64,000 nt of DNA. It comes from Sphingomonas sp. PP-F2F-A104-K0414 (lineage in GTDB: Bacteria > Pseudomonadota > Alphaproteobacteria > Sphingomonadales > Sphingomonadaceae). The DNA lies in NCBI RefSeq assembly GCF_004340945.1, contig NZ_SLYD01000003.1, positions 535,816 to 599,815 of the forward strand, in the 5' to 3' direction. The translations under genes and the position numbers were made by a program. The notes beneath the pieces are model-generated. The model ran no database searches and was not told the origin of the DNA. It worked only from the letters and a program-made list of their open reading frames with translations. This document shows positions 40,237-50,642 of the stretch, piece after piece. Position 1 is the stretch's first letter, and each line of letters starts with the position of its first letter.

Positions 40237-43200
40237 ATGCATTCCGGTTACGTCCCCCTTCGCGTTTTCTCCTGCTACACCATGCTCGACGGCGCCATCG
40301 ATCCGAAAGCGATCGCCAAGCAGGCACGCGCACTGGGCTTCCCCGCCGCCGCGCTGACCGATCGCAACGGGCTCTACGCGGCGATGGCGTACTCGGACGC
40401 GGCCAAGAAGGACGGCGTCCAGCCGATCATCGGCGTGATGCTCGGCGTCAGCCGCCCCGACATGCCCGACGGCGTCGCCACCCCGTTCGACTGGATTGCG
40501 CTCTACGCGCAGGACATGAAGGGCTACGACAACCTCTGCGCACTCGTCTCGATGGCGCATCTCGACCGCCCGATCGAGATGCCCGCGCATGTCGATTTCG
40601 CCGCGCTCGAACGGCACACCGACGGCCTGCTGGCTCTGACCGCCGGCGGCGAAGGCGGTCTCGCCCGGCTGTTCGCGGAAGGCCAGCCCGCCCGCGCCCG
40701 CGCCTATCTCGATCGCCTCCAAGGCCTGTTCGGCGACCGCCTTTACATCGAGCTCTCGCGCCGCAACGACGCGATCGAGACGGCGGCCGAAACCGACCTC
40801 ATAGATATCGCCTACGAGCGCAACTTGCCGCTCGTCGCGACCAACCCGTGCTGCTTCACCGAAAGCGCGTTCGGCGACGCGCACGACGCCATGCTCTGCA
40901 TCGCGCACTCGACCTATGTCGAGACCGAGGACCGCATCCGCAGCTGCCCCGAAGCCTGGATGAAGCCCGCGCCGGTGATGCACGAGATGTTCGCCGACCT
41001 GCCCGAGGCGATCGCCAACACGCTCGTCGTCGCACAGCGCTGCGCGGTGATGGCGCCGTACCGCAAACCGATCCTCCCCAGTCTCGCCGGCGATATCGAG
41101 GGCGAGGCGAAACTTCTCCGCGACGATGCCGAAGCCGGCCTCGAAGCACGCCTCGCCCGCATCACCGAACTCCACGGTGAGGGCGAGGACGGCTGGCGCG
41201 ACGTGTACCGCGAGCGGCTCGCGTTCGAGGTCGACGTGATCGTCCAGATGGGCTTCCCCGGCTATTTCCTGATCGTCGCGGACTTCATCAAATGGGCGAA
41301 GGATCACGACATTCCGGTCGGTCCGGGCCGCGGCTCAGGCGCAGGCTCGGTCGTCGCCTGGTCGCTGACGATTACGGACTTGGATCCGATCAAATTGGGC
41401 TTGCTGTTCGAGCGTTTCCTGAACCCAGAACGTGTGTCGATGCCCGATTTCGACATCGATTTCTGCGAAACTAGGCGCGTCGAGGTGATCCGCTACGTCC
41501 AGGAGAAATACGGCCGCGATCAGGTCGCGCAGATCATCACCTTCGGGAAGCTGAAGGCGCGCGCGGTGCTCAAGGACACCGGCCGCGTGCTGCAGATGAG
41601 CTACGGCCAGATCGATCGTCTCGCGAAACTGGTGCCGAACCACCCGACCGACCCCTGGACGCTGGAGCGCGCGCTGAACGGCGTCGGCGAGCTGGCCAAG
41701 GAATACGCCAACGACAACGGCGTGCGGAAGCTGCTCGATCTGGCGATGAAGCTGGAGGGCCTGCCGCGCCACTCGTCGACGCACGCCGCCGGCGTCGTGA
41801 TCGGCGACCGGCCCTTGGCGCAGCTCGTTCCGTTGTATCGCGACCCGCGCTCCGACATGCCCGTCACCCAGTTCGACATGAAATATGTCGAGGGTGCCGG
41901 CTTGGTAAAGTTCGATTTTCTCGGGCTGAAGACGCTGTCGGTGCTCCAGAAGGCGGTGCAACTGCTCGCCAAGCGCGGCCTAACGGTCGATCTCGATGCG
42001 CTCGAATGGGATGACGCCGGCGTCTACGCGCTGCTGCAAAAGGGCGACACCGTCGGCGTGTTCCAGCTCGAGTCGGAGGGCATGCGCCGCACGCTGTCGG
42101 CCGTGCGCCCGTCCAATTTCGGCGACATCATCGCGCTCGTGTCGTTGTATCGACCGGGCCCGATGGACAACATCCCGTCGTTCGGCCGCCGCAAGAACGG
42201 CACCGAGGCGATCGACTATCCGCACCCGCTGCTCGAACCGATCCTGTCGGAGACCTACGGGATCTTCGTCTACCAGGAGCAGGTCATGCAAGCAGCGCAG
42301 GTGCTCGCCGGCTTCTCGCTCGGTGGCGCCGATCTGCTGCGTCGCGCGATGGGCAAGAAGGTGAAGGCCGAGATGGACGCGCAGCGCGCGGGCTTCGTCG
42401 AGGGGTGCCTGAGCGTCAACGGCATCAAGAAGGCCGAGGCGAACGCGCTGTTCGACTTGATCGACAAGTTCGCCGGCTACGGCTTCAACAAGAGCCACGC
42501 CGCCGCCTACGCGCTGCTCGCGTACCAGACCGCGTGGCTGAAGGCGCACCACCCGCATGAATTCTTCGCCGCCTCGATGTGCTACGATCTTCACCAGACC
42601 GACAAGCTCGCGATCTTCACCGATGACATGCGCCGTCTCGGGATCACCGCATTGCCGCCCTGCATCAACGCGAGCCAGGCCGAGTTCGACGTCGAGGTCC
42701 TGACGGATGCTGACGCTCCACTAGCAGAATGTTCACCCGCGAAGGCGGGTGCCCAGACTGGGTCCCCGCCTTCGCGGGGAAACAACCTTGCGGTGCGTTA
42801 CGCACTCGGTGCCCTTAAAAGCGTCGGCGAAGGCGCGATGGAGAAGCTCATCGTCGAGCGAGTCCAGAACGGCCCGTTCGCCGGCCTCGACGACCTCGCC
42901 AAGCGCGTCGACCCGCGCCTCCTCAACAAGCGCCAGCTCGAAACGCTCGCCGCCGCCGGCGCGTTCGACGGCCTCGACCCGAACCGCGCCGGCATCCACG
43001 CTACCGCCGAGACGATTCTCGCGATCGCCGCGCGTACGCACGAACAGAAGACCAGCGGGCAGGGCGGCCTGTTCGGTGACGCCGAACCCGCCGGCGACGC
43101 GATCAAGCTCCCTCCCTCGGTCCGCTGGACGCTCAGCCAGCGCATGGACCAGGAGAAGGAGGCGTTCGGCTTCTATTTCTCCGCGCACCCGGTCGATCGC

Positions 43201-43800
43201 CACCGCCACATCGCCAACAGCCACGGCGCCCGCGCCTACACCGCGCTGTCGGAGCTCAACATCCCCGACGACGGCAGCCGCGCCGGCGCGACGATGGCGG
43301 TGCTGGTCGAGGATGCGCGCTATCGCACCTCCGCACGCGGCAAGCGCTTCATGATGGCGCAATGCTCCGACGCCAGCGGCCAATTCATGGCGACCTGCTT
43401 CGACGAACAGGTCTCGCGCGATCTCGAAGAGGCGGCGAAGGCCGGCGGCTGTGGCCTCATCACCGTCGAACTCGACCGCAAGCCCGGCGAGGACACGCCG
43501 CGCGTCAGCATCAAGCGCATCCAGCCGTTCGAGGGTCTCGCCAACCTCGCGCGCTTCCAAGTGGTCGTGACGATCTCCGACATGACCGCGTTCGCCGGCC
43601 TCGCCTCGCTGCTTGCCGAACATCGCGGCGCGCGCGGCGAGGTTCGCGTGCGTGCGGAACTGCCCGACGGCGAGGTCTGCATCCTGCTGGGTCGTGACTT
43701 CCTGCTCGACGGAGAGCTTGTCGAGCACATCGAGTCGTTGCACGGTGTCGCCAAGGTGGAGATGAAGACCTCGGAAACGAGGCTCGCTCTGGTCGGATAA
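40237..43800 (+). CDS. dnaE: DNA polymerase III subunit alpha with an in-frame palindromic repeat
   Basis: This is the 1187-residue replicative polymerase. An N-terminal PHP domain (about 1-270) precedes the polymerase core with the catalytic MPDFDIDFCETRR near 405 and VGPGRGSGAGSVVAWSL before it, FVYQEQVMQAAQVLAGFSLGG (in two pieces near 678), helix-hairpin-helix and OB-fold parts at the C-terminus. The PHP motif that reads HxHxD-like in other DnaEs reads VPLRVFSCY here, so metal ligands are lost. At residues 832-850 (42730-42785) a family B repeat is read as CSPAKAGAQTGSPPSRGNN, between conserved ELAP-like linker sequence and VRYALGALK. Frame is kept. Confidence 0.96.
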   Translation: MHSGYVPLRVFSCYTMLDGAIDPKAIAKQARALGFPAAALTDRNGLYAAMAYSDAAKKDGVQPIIGVMLGVSRPDMPDGVATPFDWIALYAQDMKGYDNLCALVSMAHLDRPIEMPAHVDFAALERHTDGLLALTAGGEGGLARLFAEGQPARARAYLDRLQGLFGDRLYIELSRRNDAIETAAETDLIDIAYERNLPLVATNPCCFTESAFGDAHDAMLCIAHSTYVETEDRIRSCPEAWMKPAPVMHEMFADLPEAIANTLVVAQRCAVMAPYRKPILPSLAGDIEGEAKLLRDDAEAGLEARLARITELHGEGEDGWRDVYRERLAFEVDVIVQMGFPGYFLIVADFIKWAKDHDIPVGPGRGSGAGSVVAWSLTITDLDPIKLGLLFERFLNPERVSMPDFDIDFCETRRVEVIRYVQEKYGRDQVAQIITFGKLKARAVLKDTGRVLQMSYGQIDRLAKLVPNHPTDPWTLERALNGVGELAKEYANDNGVRKLLDLAMKLEGLPRHSSTHAAGVVIGDRPLAQLVPLYRDPRSDMPVTQFDMKYVEGAGLVKFDFLGLKTLSVLQKAVQLLAKRGLTVDLDALEWDDAGVYALLQKGDTVGVFQLESEGMRRTLSAVRPSNFGDIIALVSLYRPGPMDNIPSFGRRKNGTEAIDYPHPLLEPILSETYGIFVYQEQVMQAAQVLAGFSLGGADLLRRAMGKKVKAEMDAQRAGFVEGCLSVNGIKKAEANALFDLIDKFAGYGFNKSHAAAYALLAYQTAWLKAHHPHEFFAASMCYDLHQTDKLAIFTDDMRRLGITALPPCINASQAEFDVEVLTDADAPLAECSPAKAGAQTGSPPSRGNNLAVRYALGALKSVGEGAMEKLIVERVQNGPFAGLDDLAKRVDPRLLNKRQLETLAAAGAFDGLDPNRAGIHATAETILAIAARTHEQKTSGQGGLFGDAEPAGDAIKLPPSVRWTLSQRMDQEKEAFGFYFSAHPVDRHRHIANSHGARAYTALSELNIPDDGSRAGATMAVLVEDARYRTSARGKRFMMAQCSDASGQFMATCFDEQVSRDLEEAAKAGGCGLITVELDRKPGEDTPRVSIKRIQPFEGLANLARFQVVVTISDMTAFAGLASLLAEHRGARGEVRVRAELPDGEVCILLGRDFLLDGELVEHIESLHGVAKVEMKTSETRLALVG
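42730..42785. repeat. Family B 56-bp palindromic repeat inside dnaE
   Basis: TGTTCACCCGCGAAGGCGGG to GGGGAAACAA matches the intergenic copy at 28213 at 51 of 56 positions. It lies in frame within dnaE at codons 832-850. The unit length is not a multiple of three, so its arrival must have involved an extra net base or a small target change. Confidence 0.93.
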
Positions 43801-43818
43801 CAGCTTGGGAGAGCGAGA

Positions 43819-45411
43819 ATGCTGGGTGGAATGCAGGATTTCGAGCTTCGTGTTCCCCGCCTGATCGACCACGCGGCGAGGGAGCACGGGGCAAGGGAAC
43901 TCGTCAGCTACTGGGCCGACGGCCGCGAGACACGCACCAACTGGGCCGGTATCGCGCGCGACGCCCGCAAGCTCGCCCAAGCCCTCGAAAAGCTAGGCGT
44001 AGCCCCCGGTGACCGGGTCGCGACGCTGGCGATGAACCACGCGCACCACCTCGTCGCCTGGTACGGCACGATTGGCATGGGCGGCGTGATCCACACGATC
44101 AACCCGCGGCTGTTCGACGAGCAGCTCGTCTACATCGCCAACCACGCCGAAGACCGCGTGATGCTCTACGACAAAGCGTTCCGGCCACTCGTCGATCGCC
44201 TCCGCAGCCAGTGGACCAGCGTGCGCCACTACATCTGCTTCGACGATCTCGGCCCCGATGGTTTCCAGGCGCTGCTCGACGCCGAGGACGGCGATTACGA
44301 ATGGGTCGAGGGTGCCGAGCGCGAGCCGTGCATGCTCTGCTACACCAGCGGCACCATCGGCAATCCGAAGGGCGTGCTCTACACGCACCGTTCGACGCTG
44401 ATCCACGCTATGGCCGAGGTCGCGCCGTGGGTGTTCGATCTCTCGCCGAACGCGGTCGTGCTGCCGGTGGTCCCGATGTTCCACGCCGCCGCCTGGGGCC
44501 TGCCGTTCGCCTGCGCGCTGTCGGGCGCAAAAGTCGTCTATTCCGCGGTCAACGACCCTGCCGTGCTGTGTCGGCTGATGAACGACGAGAAGGTCACGCA
44601 CTCCGCCGGCGTCCCCACGGTGTGGCTCGCGATGTTCGGCCACATGGACGCGACCGGCGACGCGCCGCGCCACCTCAAGCAGGTGACGATCGGCGGCTCG
44701 GCAGCCCCCCGCGCGATGATCGAGCGGATCATGGGCATGGGCGCCACCGTCAAGCACCTCTGGGGCATGACCGAGACCTCGCCGATCGGTACCGCCGGCT
44801 TCAATCCGCCGCACTGGGACGACATGAGTCACGACGAAAAGCTCGACCTCGTCGGTAAGCAGGGCAGCGTCCCCTTCGGCATAGAACTCCGCATCATCGA
44901 CGACGACGGCACGGTGCTAGCCCGGGACGGCAAGGTCGCCGGTCGCCTCCAGGTCCGCGGCCCATGGGTGGTCCAACGCTATTTCGGCGCGGACGAGGAC
45001 GCGGTCGATGCGGACGGCTGGTTCGACACCGGCGACGTCGCGATGCTCCACGCCGACGGCACGATGCAGATCACCGACCGCTCGAAGGATGTCATCAAGT
45101 CTGGCGGCGAATGGATCAGCTCGGTCGACCTAGAGAACGCCGCTGTCGGCTGCCCAGGAGTCGCGGAAGCGGCGGCAATCGGCGTCTACCACCCCAAATG
45201 GGACGAGCGCCCGCTGCTGCTAGTCGTCCGCAAGCCCGGCAGCGAGGTGACCGAACAGGCGATTCTCGATCATTTGGCCAAGCACGTCGCCAAATGGTGG
45301 CTCCCCGACGCGATCGTCTTCGTCGACGACCTGCCGCACACCGCGACCGGCAAACTCCTGAAAACCGCCCTCCGCGAACGCTTCAAGGATTTCGCGCTGG
45401 CCGCCGCCTGA
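43819..45411 (+). CDS. Fatty acid-CoA ligase (AMP-binding family)
   Basis: This 530-residue adenylate-forming enzyme has the P-loop [18 protein letters not shown] near 174 (Ile replaces the more common Thr), [11 protein letters not shown] near 314, the GWFDTGDVA hinge near 400, [14 protein letters not shown] with the conserved Lys, and the C-terminal GKLLKTALR lysine. Members close in sequence activate medium or long acyl chains. The start ATG at 43819 has GGGAGAG upstream; 43831 is also possible. It follows dnaE on the same strand by 18 bases. Confidence 0.88.
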   Translation: MLGGMQDFELRVPRLIDHAAREHGARELVSYWADGRETRTNWAGIARDARKLAQALEKLGVAPGDRVATLAMNHAHHLVAWYGTIGMGGVIHTINPRLFDEQLVYIANHAEDRVMLYDKAFRPLVDRLRSQWTSVRHYICFDDLGPDGFQALLDAEDGDYEWVEGAEREPCMLCYTSGTIGNPKGVLYTHRSTLIHAMAEVAPWVFDLSPNAVVLPVVPMFHAAAWGLPFACALSGAKVVYSAVNDPAVLCRLMNDEKVTHSAGVPTVWLAMFGHMDATGDAPRHLKQVTIGGSAAPRAMIERIMGMGATVKHLWGMTETSPIGTAGFNPPHWDDMSHDEKLDLVGKQGSVPFGIELRIIDDDGTVLARDGKVAGRLQVRGPWVVQRYFGADEDAVDADGWFDTGDVAMLHADGTMQITDRSKDVIKSGGEWISSVDLENAAVGCPGVAEAAAIGVYHPKWDERPLLLVVRKPGSEVTEQAILDHLAKHVAKWWLPDAIVFVDDLPHTATGKLLKTALRERFKDFALAAA

Positions 45412-45475
45412 TCGATCCGCTGACGGTCGTCTTTTGATAACCAGGTACAGTGAGTCTCGGTCGGCACTTACACCG

Positions 45476-47254
45476 CTACACCGCGCGGGGTGTTCGCTTG
45501 GCCTTCCTGATTCGCGGCTCGGCGATCATGTCGGCGGCCGCCTTGATCTCCTGACGAAGCTCGTCGCGCTTCTCATGGATCGAGGCGATGACGGGCCCCA
45601 TCGCTACCCCGAGATCGACGAGCACCGCCTCCGCCAACTGCAGCGAACTCTCCAAAGTCTCCGGCACCGCATCCGTCACGCCCGCCCGGTACAGCTCGGC
45701 CGCATGCGCCGTATCGCGCGCGCGAGCCACGATCGGCAGATCCGGCGCCAAAGCCCGCACCCGCCGCGCCAGCCGCACCGTCAACACCGGATCATCCATC
45801 GTCAGGATCAGCGCCTTGGCGGTATGCAGTTTCAGCCGGTCCACCAGTTCCGGACGCGCCACATCGCCGAACAGTACCGGATGGCCTTGGGCGCGCGCGG
45901 CTTCGACCGAGTCGATGTCCGCCTCGACCGCGACGTATTTCTGCCCATGGACCGCGAGCATGTCCGCCACCATCCGGCCCACCCGGCCAAAGCCGATCAC
46001 GACCGTTCCCGGCCCGTCCTCGTCGATCTCGATATCGCCTGCATCGGCACCCGATCGGCTCTCCAGTTGGCGAGAGACGGTGCGGCCCAGTTTTGCCAGC
46101 AGCGGCGTGATCGTCAGCCCGATCGCGGTGACCGTCTGCCAGAACGACGCAGTCGACGGCAGGATCAGCTGTGCCTGTGCGGCGGTGGCCAGGACGATCA
46201 GCGTCGTCTCGGACGGACTGCCCATCAGCAGGCCGGTTTCCGCTGCAACGCCGCGCCGAGAGTTGGCGACGCGCAGGAACAGGAACGTCACGATCGCCTT
46301 GGTCGCGACCACGCCGGTCACCGCGAGCAGCAGCGATGGCCAGTTCTGTGCGATCAACCGGAGGTCGAGGCTCATGCCGACGGTGATCAGGAACACGCCA
46401 AGCGCGAGCCCCTTGAACGGCGCAGTGATGACCTCGACCTCGCTATGATACTCGGTCTCGGCGATCAGCAGTCCCGCCAACAGCGCGCCGACGATCGGTG
46501 ACAACCCGGCGGCGGTGGTCGCGACGCTGGCGACGATCACTACCAACAGCGACGCGGCGAGGAAGAGTTCTGGGCTCTTGGTCCGTGCGGCTTGTCCGAA
46601 CAGGCGGGGCAGGACGAGTCGTCCGCCGACATACATCGCGACCACCGTCAGCCCGCCGCGCAACGCGACGCCGGCGATGTTCGACCAGCCGTCCGCGCTC
46701 GCGGTCGGGGCCAGCGCGCCGAGTACGAAGATGATCGGGACGAGCGCCAGATCCTCGAACAACAGCATAGCGAACGCGCCGCGCCCGACCGCGCCGGTGG
46801 TGCCGACAAGCGGCAGGACCAGCGCTGTGGACGATAGGGCGAGCGCGAACCCGAGCCCGATCGCGCCGGCCCATTCCTGGCCGATGAAATGAAGCGCCAC
46901 GCCGATGATCAGTGCGGAGCCGATCAATTCGGCGGCGCCGGTGCCGAACACCAGGCGCTTCATCGACCACAAGCGTTTGAACGACAGTTCCAGGCCGATC
47001 GAGAACAGCAGCAGGATGATTCCGAACTCGGCGAATGGCTCGATCGATTCCGGATTCGAGATGGTCAGGTAATACAACCACGGCGCAGAGCCGGTAAGCG
47101 AGCCCAAGCCGGCCGGGCCAACGAGCAGCCCGACCAGGATGAAACCGATGACCGGACTGACCCGGAACCGCGCGAACGCGGGAATGACGAGGCCCGCCGC
47201 GCCGAGGATGACGAGCGTGTCGCTGAAACCTTGATTGTCGAGCCGTAATGCCAT
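45476..47254 (-). CDS. Kef-type cation:proton antiporter with RCK domain
   Basis: This 592-residue membrane transporter has about 12 membrane segments in the first 390 residues (for example SPVIGFILVGLLVGPAGLG, FGIILLLFSIGLELSFKRLW, ALALSSTALVLPLV, LLAGLLIAETEY). A cytoplasmic Rossmann RCK/TrkA-N domain begins at VVIGFGRVGRMVADML near 425. A helical C-terminus ends in a basic tail. The CPA2 family exchanges K+ or Na+ for protons; KefB/C types are glutathione-gated, but gating here is unknown. Confidence 0.9.
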   Translation of the reverse strand: MALRLDNQGFSDTLVILGAAGLVIPAFARFRVSPVIGFILVGLLVGPAGLGSLTGSAPWLYYLTISNPESIEPFAEFGIILLLFSIGLELSFKRLWSMKRLVFGTGAAELIGSALIIGVALHFIGQEWAGAIGLGFALALSSTALVLPLVGTTGAVGRGAFAMLLFEDLALVPIIFVLGALAPTASADGWSNIAGVALRGGLTVVAMYVGGRLVLPRLFGQAARTKSPELFLAASLLVVIVASVATTAAGLSPIVGALLAGLLIAETEYHSEVEVITAPFKGLALGVFLITVGMSLDLRLIAQNWPSLLLAVTGVVATKAIVTFLFLRVANSRRGVAAETGLLMGSPSETTLIVLATAAQAQLILPSTASFWQTVTAIGLTITPLLAKLGRTVSRQLESRSGADAGDIEIDEDGPGTVVIGFGRVGRMVADMLAVHGQKYVAVEADIDSVEAARAQGHPVLFGDVARPELVDRLKLHTAKALILTMDDPVLTVRLARRVRALAPDLPIVARARDTAHAAELYRAGVTDAVPETLESSLQLAEAVLVDLGVAMGPVIASIHEKRDELRQEIKAAADMIAEPRIRKAKRTPRAV

Positions 47255-47337
47255 GCGTGCGACCTTAGGGGACGCATGACGGATTTGTCACCCGTGGTGA
47301 CGTGCTGCCGCAATCGGCAGCGGAAAGAGGTGTATTT

Positions 47338-47430
47338 CCCTCCGTCATCCTGACGAAAGTCAGGATCCAGAGCCAAAAACGTCAGCGTCTGTAACCCTGG
47401 GTCCTGAATTTCGTCAGGATGACGGGAGGG
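47338..47430. repeat. Family D inverted repeat, copy 2
   Basis: CCCTCCGTCATCCTGACGAA and its complement pair across about 32 bases, with one mismatch (GAATTTCG for GACTTTCG) in the right arm. It lies between icd and the antiporter gene, both on the minus strand. Confidence 0.8.
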
Positions 47431-47470
47431 ATAAGGCCCCGCCCCCTTCAGGGGGAGCGGGGCAGTGCGA

Positions 47471-48691
47471 TCAGGCCCAGTTGGCCATTTCGGTCTCGAG
47501 GTTCGCGCGCACCTGCTCGAAGAACTGCTCTGTCGTCATCCAGGGCTGGTCCGGGCCGATCAGGATCGCGAGATCCTTGGTCATGTGGCCGTTCTCAACC
47601 GTCTGGACGCAGACGCGCTCGAGCGTCTCGGCGAACTTCGTGACGTCTGGCGTATCGTCGAACTTGCCGCGATACTTCAGGCCACCGGTCCACGCGAAGA
47701 TCGACGCGATCGGGTTGGTCGAGGTCGCCTTGCCCTGCTCGTGCATGCGAAAGTGCCGCGTGACGGTGCCGTGCGCCGCCTCGGCCTCGACGGTCTTGCC
47801 GTCCGGGGTCAGCAGGATCGAGGTCATCAGGCCGAGCGATCCGAAGCCCTGTGCGACCTGGTCCGACTGGACGTCGCCGTCATAGTTCTTGCAGGCCCAG
47901 ACGAACTCGCCGTTCCACTTCAGTGCAGAGGCCACCATGTCGTCGATCAGGCGATGCTCGTAGACGATGCCGGCTTCCTTGAACTTGTCCTTGAACTCGG
48001 CCTCGAACACCTCGGCGAAGAGGTCCTTGAAGCGGCCGTCATAGGCCTTGAGGATCGTGTTCTTGGTCGACAAATACACCGGCCACTTTAGGTTGAGGCC
48101 GTAGTGCATCGAGGCGCGGGCGAAATCGCGGATCGAATCGTCGAGGTTGTACATCGCCATCGCGACGCCCGCCGACGGGAACTGGAACACTTCGCGGTCG
48201 ATGACCGTGCCGTCGTCGCCTTCGAAGACGAGGCGCAGCTTGCCCGGGCCGGGGACCAGATAGTCGGTTGCGCGGTACTGATCGCCGAACGCGTGGCGGC
48301 CGACGACGATCGGGTGCGTCCAGCCCGGGATCAGGCGGGGCACGTTCTTGATCACGATCGGCTCGCGGAAGATGGTGCCGCCGAGGATGTTGCGGATCGT
48401 GCCGTTGGGCGACTTCCACATCTTCTTCAGGCCGAACTCGGTCACGCGCTGCTCGTCGGGCGTGATCGTCGCGCACTTCACCGCGACGCCGTGCTTCTGC
48501 GTGGCGAGCGCGCTGTCGATCGTCACCTGGTCGTCGGTCGCGTCGCGATGCTCGACGCCGAGATCGTAATAATCGAGCTGGATGTCGAGATACGGCTTGA
48601 TCAGGCGCTCGCGGATCCATTCCCAGATGATCCGGGTCATCTCGTCGCCATCGATCTCCACGATCGGATTCTTTACCTTGATCTTCGCCAT
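47471..48691 (-). CDS. icd: NADP-dependent isocitrate dehydrogenase
   Basis: This 406-residue enzyme of the eukaryote-like (type II) NADP-IDH family starts [20 protein letters not shown]. It has [19 protein letters not shown] (substrate phosphate contacts), the [20 protein letters not shown] metal-binding block and [11 protein letters not shown]. It converts isocitrate to 2-oxoglutarate in the TCA cycle. It lies alone between the psd gene (divergent) and the antiporter. Confidence 0.97.
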   Translation of the reverse strand: MAKIKVKNPIVEIDGDEMTRIIWEWIRERLIKPYLDIQLDYYDLGVEHRDATDDQVTIDSALATQKHGVAVKCATITPDEQRVTEFGLKKMWKSPNGTIRNILGGTIFREPIVIKNVPRLIPGWTHPIVVGRHAFGDQYRATDYLVPGPGKLRLVFEGDDGTVIDREVFQFPSAGVAMAMYNLDDSIRDFARASMHYGLNLKWPVYLSTKNTILKAYDGRFKDLFAEVFEAEFKDKFKEAGIVYEHRLIDDMVASALKWNGEFVWACKNYDGDVQSDQVAQGFGSLGLMTSILLTPDGKTVEAEAAHGTVTRHFRMHEQGKATSTNPIASIFAWTGGLKYRGKFDDTPDVTKFAETLERVCVQTVENGHMTKDLAILIGPDQPWMTTEQFFEQVRANLETEMANWA

Positions 48692-48822
48692 ATCCGGGTC
48701 CTTCGGGGGAGGGGTTTGGGGAGCGTCTAGGGGAGCACGCCGCGGCGATCAACCACTGGTCCTGTAAGGAAAAGCGGGTTCATCGTTGTATCGCGCGTCC
48801 TGCACGGATAGACCCGCGGGTT

Positions 48823-49551
48823 ATGGCATCGCTCGACAAGCCGCCCGTCACGACCTCCACGGTCAAATGGCGATTTCCCACAGTCCATCCGGAAGGCCAC
48901 AAATACGTCGCGATCGCGACCGGCATCACACTGTTGCTGACGATTGTCAGCCACGTGCTGTTCTGGCCGATGGTCGGCGTCGTGATCTGGGTCGCGACGT
49001 TCTTTCGCGATCCGATCCGCACGACCCCTCAGGGTGAAGGCCTGATCGTCGCGCCGGCTGATGGGCTGATCACGATGATCCAGCGCGTGCCGATCCCGCG
49101 CGAACTCGCCGGCGAGAACGGCCTCGGCGATGCGCCGCTGGTCCGCGTGTCGATCTTCATGTCGGTGTTCGACGTGCACATCAATCGCACGCCGATCGCC
49201 GGGACCGTCCGCCAAGTCGTTTATATCTCGGGCAAGTTTCTTAACGCCGACCTCGACAAGGCCAGCGACGAAAACGAGCGTCAGCATTTTGTCGTCGAAG
49301 ATCGTCACGGCATGCGGGTCGGCTTTACGCAGATCGCGGGCCTCGTCGCGCGTCGTATCCTTGGTTTCGTCAAGGCCGGCGACATGGTCGCGGCCGGCCA
49401 GCGCATCGGGCTGATCCGGTTCGGCAGCCGCGTCGACGTGTACCTGCCCGATCATGTCGTGCCGCAGGTCTGCCTCGGTCAGCGCAGCGTTGCAGGTGAG
49501 ACCGTGCTGGGTCGCGTCGGTGGTGTTCCGGTCGGTGGTGTCGCGCAATGA
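48823..49551 (+). CDS. psd: Phosphatidylserine decarboxylase (short type)
   Basis: This 242-residue proenzyme is self-cut to give a pyruvoyl cofactor. The cleavage pair is G201-S202 in [11 protein letters not shown]. Upstream are [22 protein letters not shown] and [18 protein letters not shown], the conserved core of the short family. One membrane segment lies at about 30-60. It makes phosphatidylethanolamine. Its TGA overlaps the pssA ATG. Confidence 0.96.
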   Translation: MASLDKPPVTTSTVKWRFPTVHPEGHKYVAIATGITLLLTIVSHVLFWPMVGVVIWVATFFRDPIRTTPQGEGLIVAPADGLITMIQRVPIPRELAGENGLGDAPLVRVSIFMSVFDVHINRTPIAGTVRQVVYISGKFLNADLDKASDENERQHFVVEDRHGMRVGFTQIAGLVARRILGFVKAGDMVAAGQRIGLIRFGSRVDVYLPDHVVPQVCLGQRSVAGETVLGRVGGVPVGGVAQ

Positions 49552-50399
49552 TTGATCGCGACGAGATCGATGACGGTTCGACCGACTCACGCGGTCGCGG
49601 GAAGTTCGGTCGCACCCGCCGGGCGCCGCGCGGTCTTCCGCTGCGCGCGGTCGCGCCCAATGCCGTAACCGCACTGGCGTTGTGCTCAGGCCTTAGCGGC
49701 GTGCGATTTGCGATCGGTGGCGAATGGCAAAGCGCCGTCGCGATGATCATGGTTGCCGGCGTGCTCGACGGACTCGACGGTCGCATCGCCCGGATGCTCC
49801 ACGGCGAAAGCCGTTTTGGCGCCGAACTCGACTCTTTGTCCGACGCGATCTCTTTCGGCGTAGCGCCCGCGCTGATCGTCTATCTGTGGTCGCTGGCGGC
49901 GCTGCCCCGCGTCGGCTGGATCTGTTCGCTGATCCTCGCCGTGTTCTGCGCACTGCGTCTCGCGCGCTTCAATGCCAAGATCGACGAGAGCCACCAGCCG
50001 CACAAATCGGCCGGTTTCCTTACCGGGGTTCCGGCTCCAGCCGGCGCCGGCCTCGCGCTAATGCCGATGTTCTTCTGGTTCTGGACCGACGAGCCGAAAT
50101 TCGCGTCACCATATTTCGTGGCGCCGTGGGTCGCGTTCGTCGCGTTGCTGATGGTGTCGAGTATCGCAACCTACTCATGGAGTTCGGTCAAACTCCGCAG
50201 CAACATCCGGTTCGAGGCCATTGCGCTCGTCGTATTGCTTGGCGCTGCCATCGTGAGCGCACCATGGCATACGCTCAGCATCATCTGTGTACTGTACCTG
50301 CTCTCGATGCCGTTCAGCATCGCGAGTTACGCCAAAATCAGGCGGCAGCGTTCCAGCGGCGGGCGGGCACCGGAGTCGACGTCGAAGCCCAGCGCCTGA
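49548..50399 (+). CDS. pssA: CDP-diacylglycerol-serine O-phosphatidyltransferase
   Basis: This 283-residue integral membrane enzyme carries the CDP-alcohol phosphatidyltransferase motif D-G-x-x-A-R-x8-G-x3-D-x3-D within [18 protein letters not shown] and the following AELDSLSD near 72-92. About eight membrane segments follow. It makes phosphatidylserine, the substrate of the upstream psd product. The start overlaps psd by four bases. The last 62 bases overlap the minus-strand small membrane protein gene. Confidence 0.96.
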   Translation: MIDRDEIDDGSTDSRGRGKFGRTRRAPRGLPLRAVAPNAVTALALCSGLSGVRFAIGGEWQSAVAMIMVAGVLDGLDGRIARMLHGESRFGAELDSLSDAISFGVAPALIVYLWSLAALPRVGWICSLILAVFCALRLARFNAKIDESHQPHKSAGFLTGVPAPAGAGLALMPMFFWFWTDEPKFASPYFVAPWVAFVALLMVSSIATYSWSSVKLRSNIRFEAIALVVLLGAAIVSAPWHTLSIICVLYLLSMPFSIASYAKIRRQRSSGGRAPESTSKPSA

Positions 50400-50571
50400 C
50401 TGCAATCCGGCGCTCCGCAACGGCCAGCGTGCGGAGCGGCTGGAACGCGGGTTCGACGTTGCCCATCGCGAGACGGACGATACGGTCCCACTGCGGCGCG
50501 ATCGACGAGACGATCATCATGCCCGCGATCGCGAATGCACCAGCAAAAACCATGAAGCTCAGAACCAACAT
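50338..50571 (-). CDS. 77-residue membrane protein antisense to the pssA end
   Basis: This small protein has one hydrophobic helix at the start (MLVLSFMVFAGAFAIAGMMIV), then a soluble part of about 50 residues rich in Arg and Ala. Family not recognised. The longest frame begins at GTG 50622, but GGAAGG (50580-50585) sits 8 bases before the ATG at 50571, and an EcfG-type -10 lies across the GTG, so transcription would begin downstream of it. It overlaps pssA by 62 bases in antisense. Confidence 0.6.
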   Translation of the reverse strand: MLVLSFMVFAGAFAIAGMMIVSSIAPQWDRIVRLAMGNVEPAFQPLRTLAVAERRIAVRRWASTSTPVPARRWNAAA

Positions 50572-50617
50572 CACGTCCGCCTTCCTATGAGTTGCGAACA
50601 AATTCCTAATATCCGCA

Positions 50618-50642
50618 AACACTTGGTCAGAAACATCGTTCC
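50618..50642 (-). promoter_or_regulatory. EcfG-type promoter for the 77-residue membrane protein
   Basis: On the minus strand GGAAC (50638-50642) is followed after 17 bases by GTT (50618-50620). The next ribosome binding site and ATG are about 35 and 47 bases downstream, a sensible leader. Confidence 0.65.
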
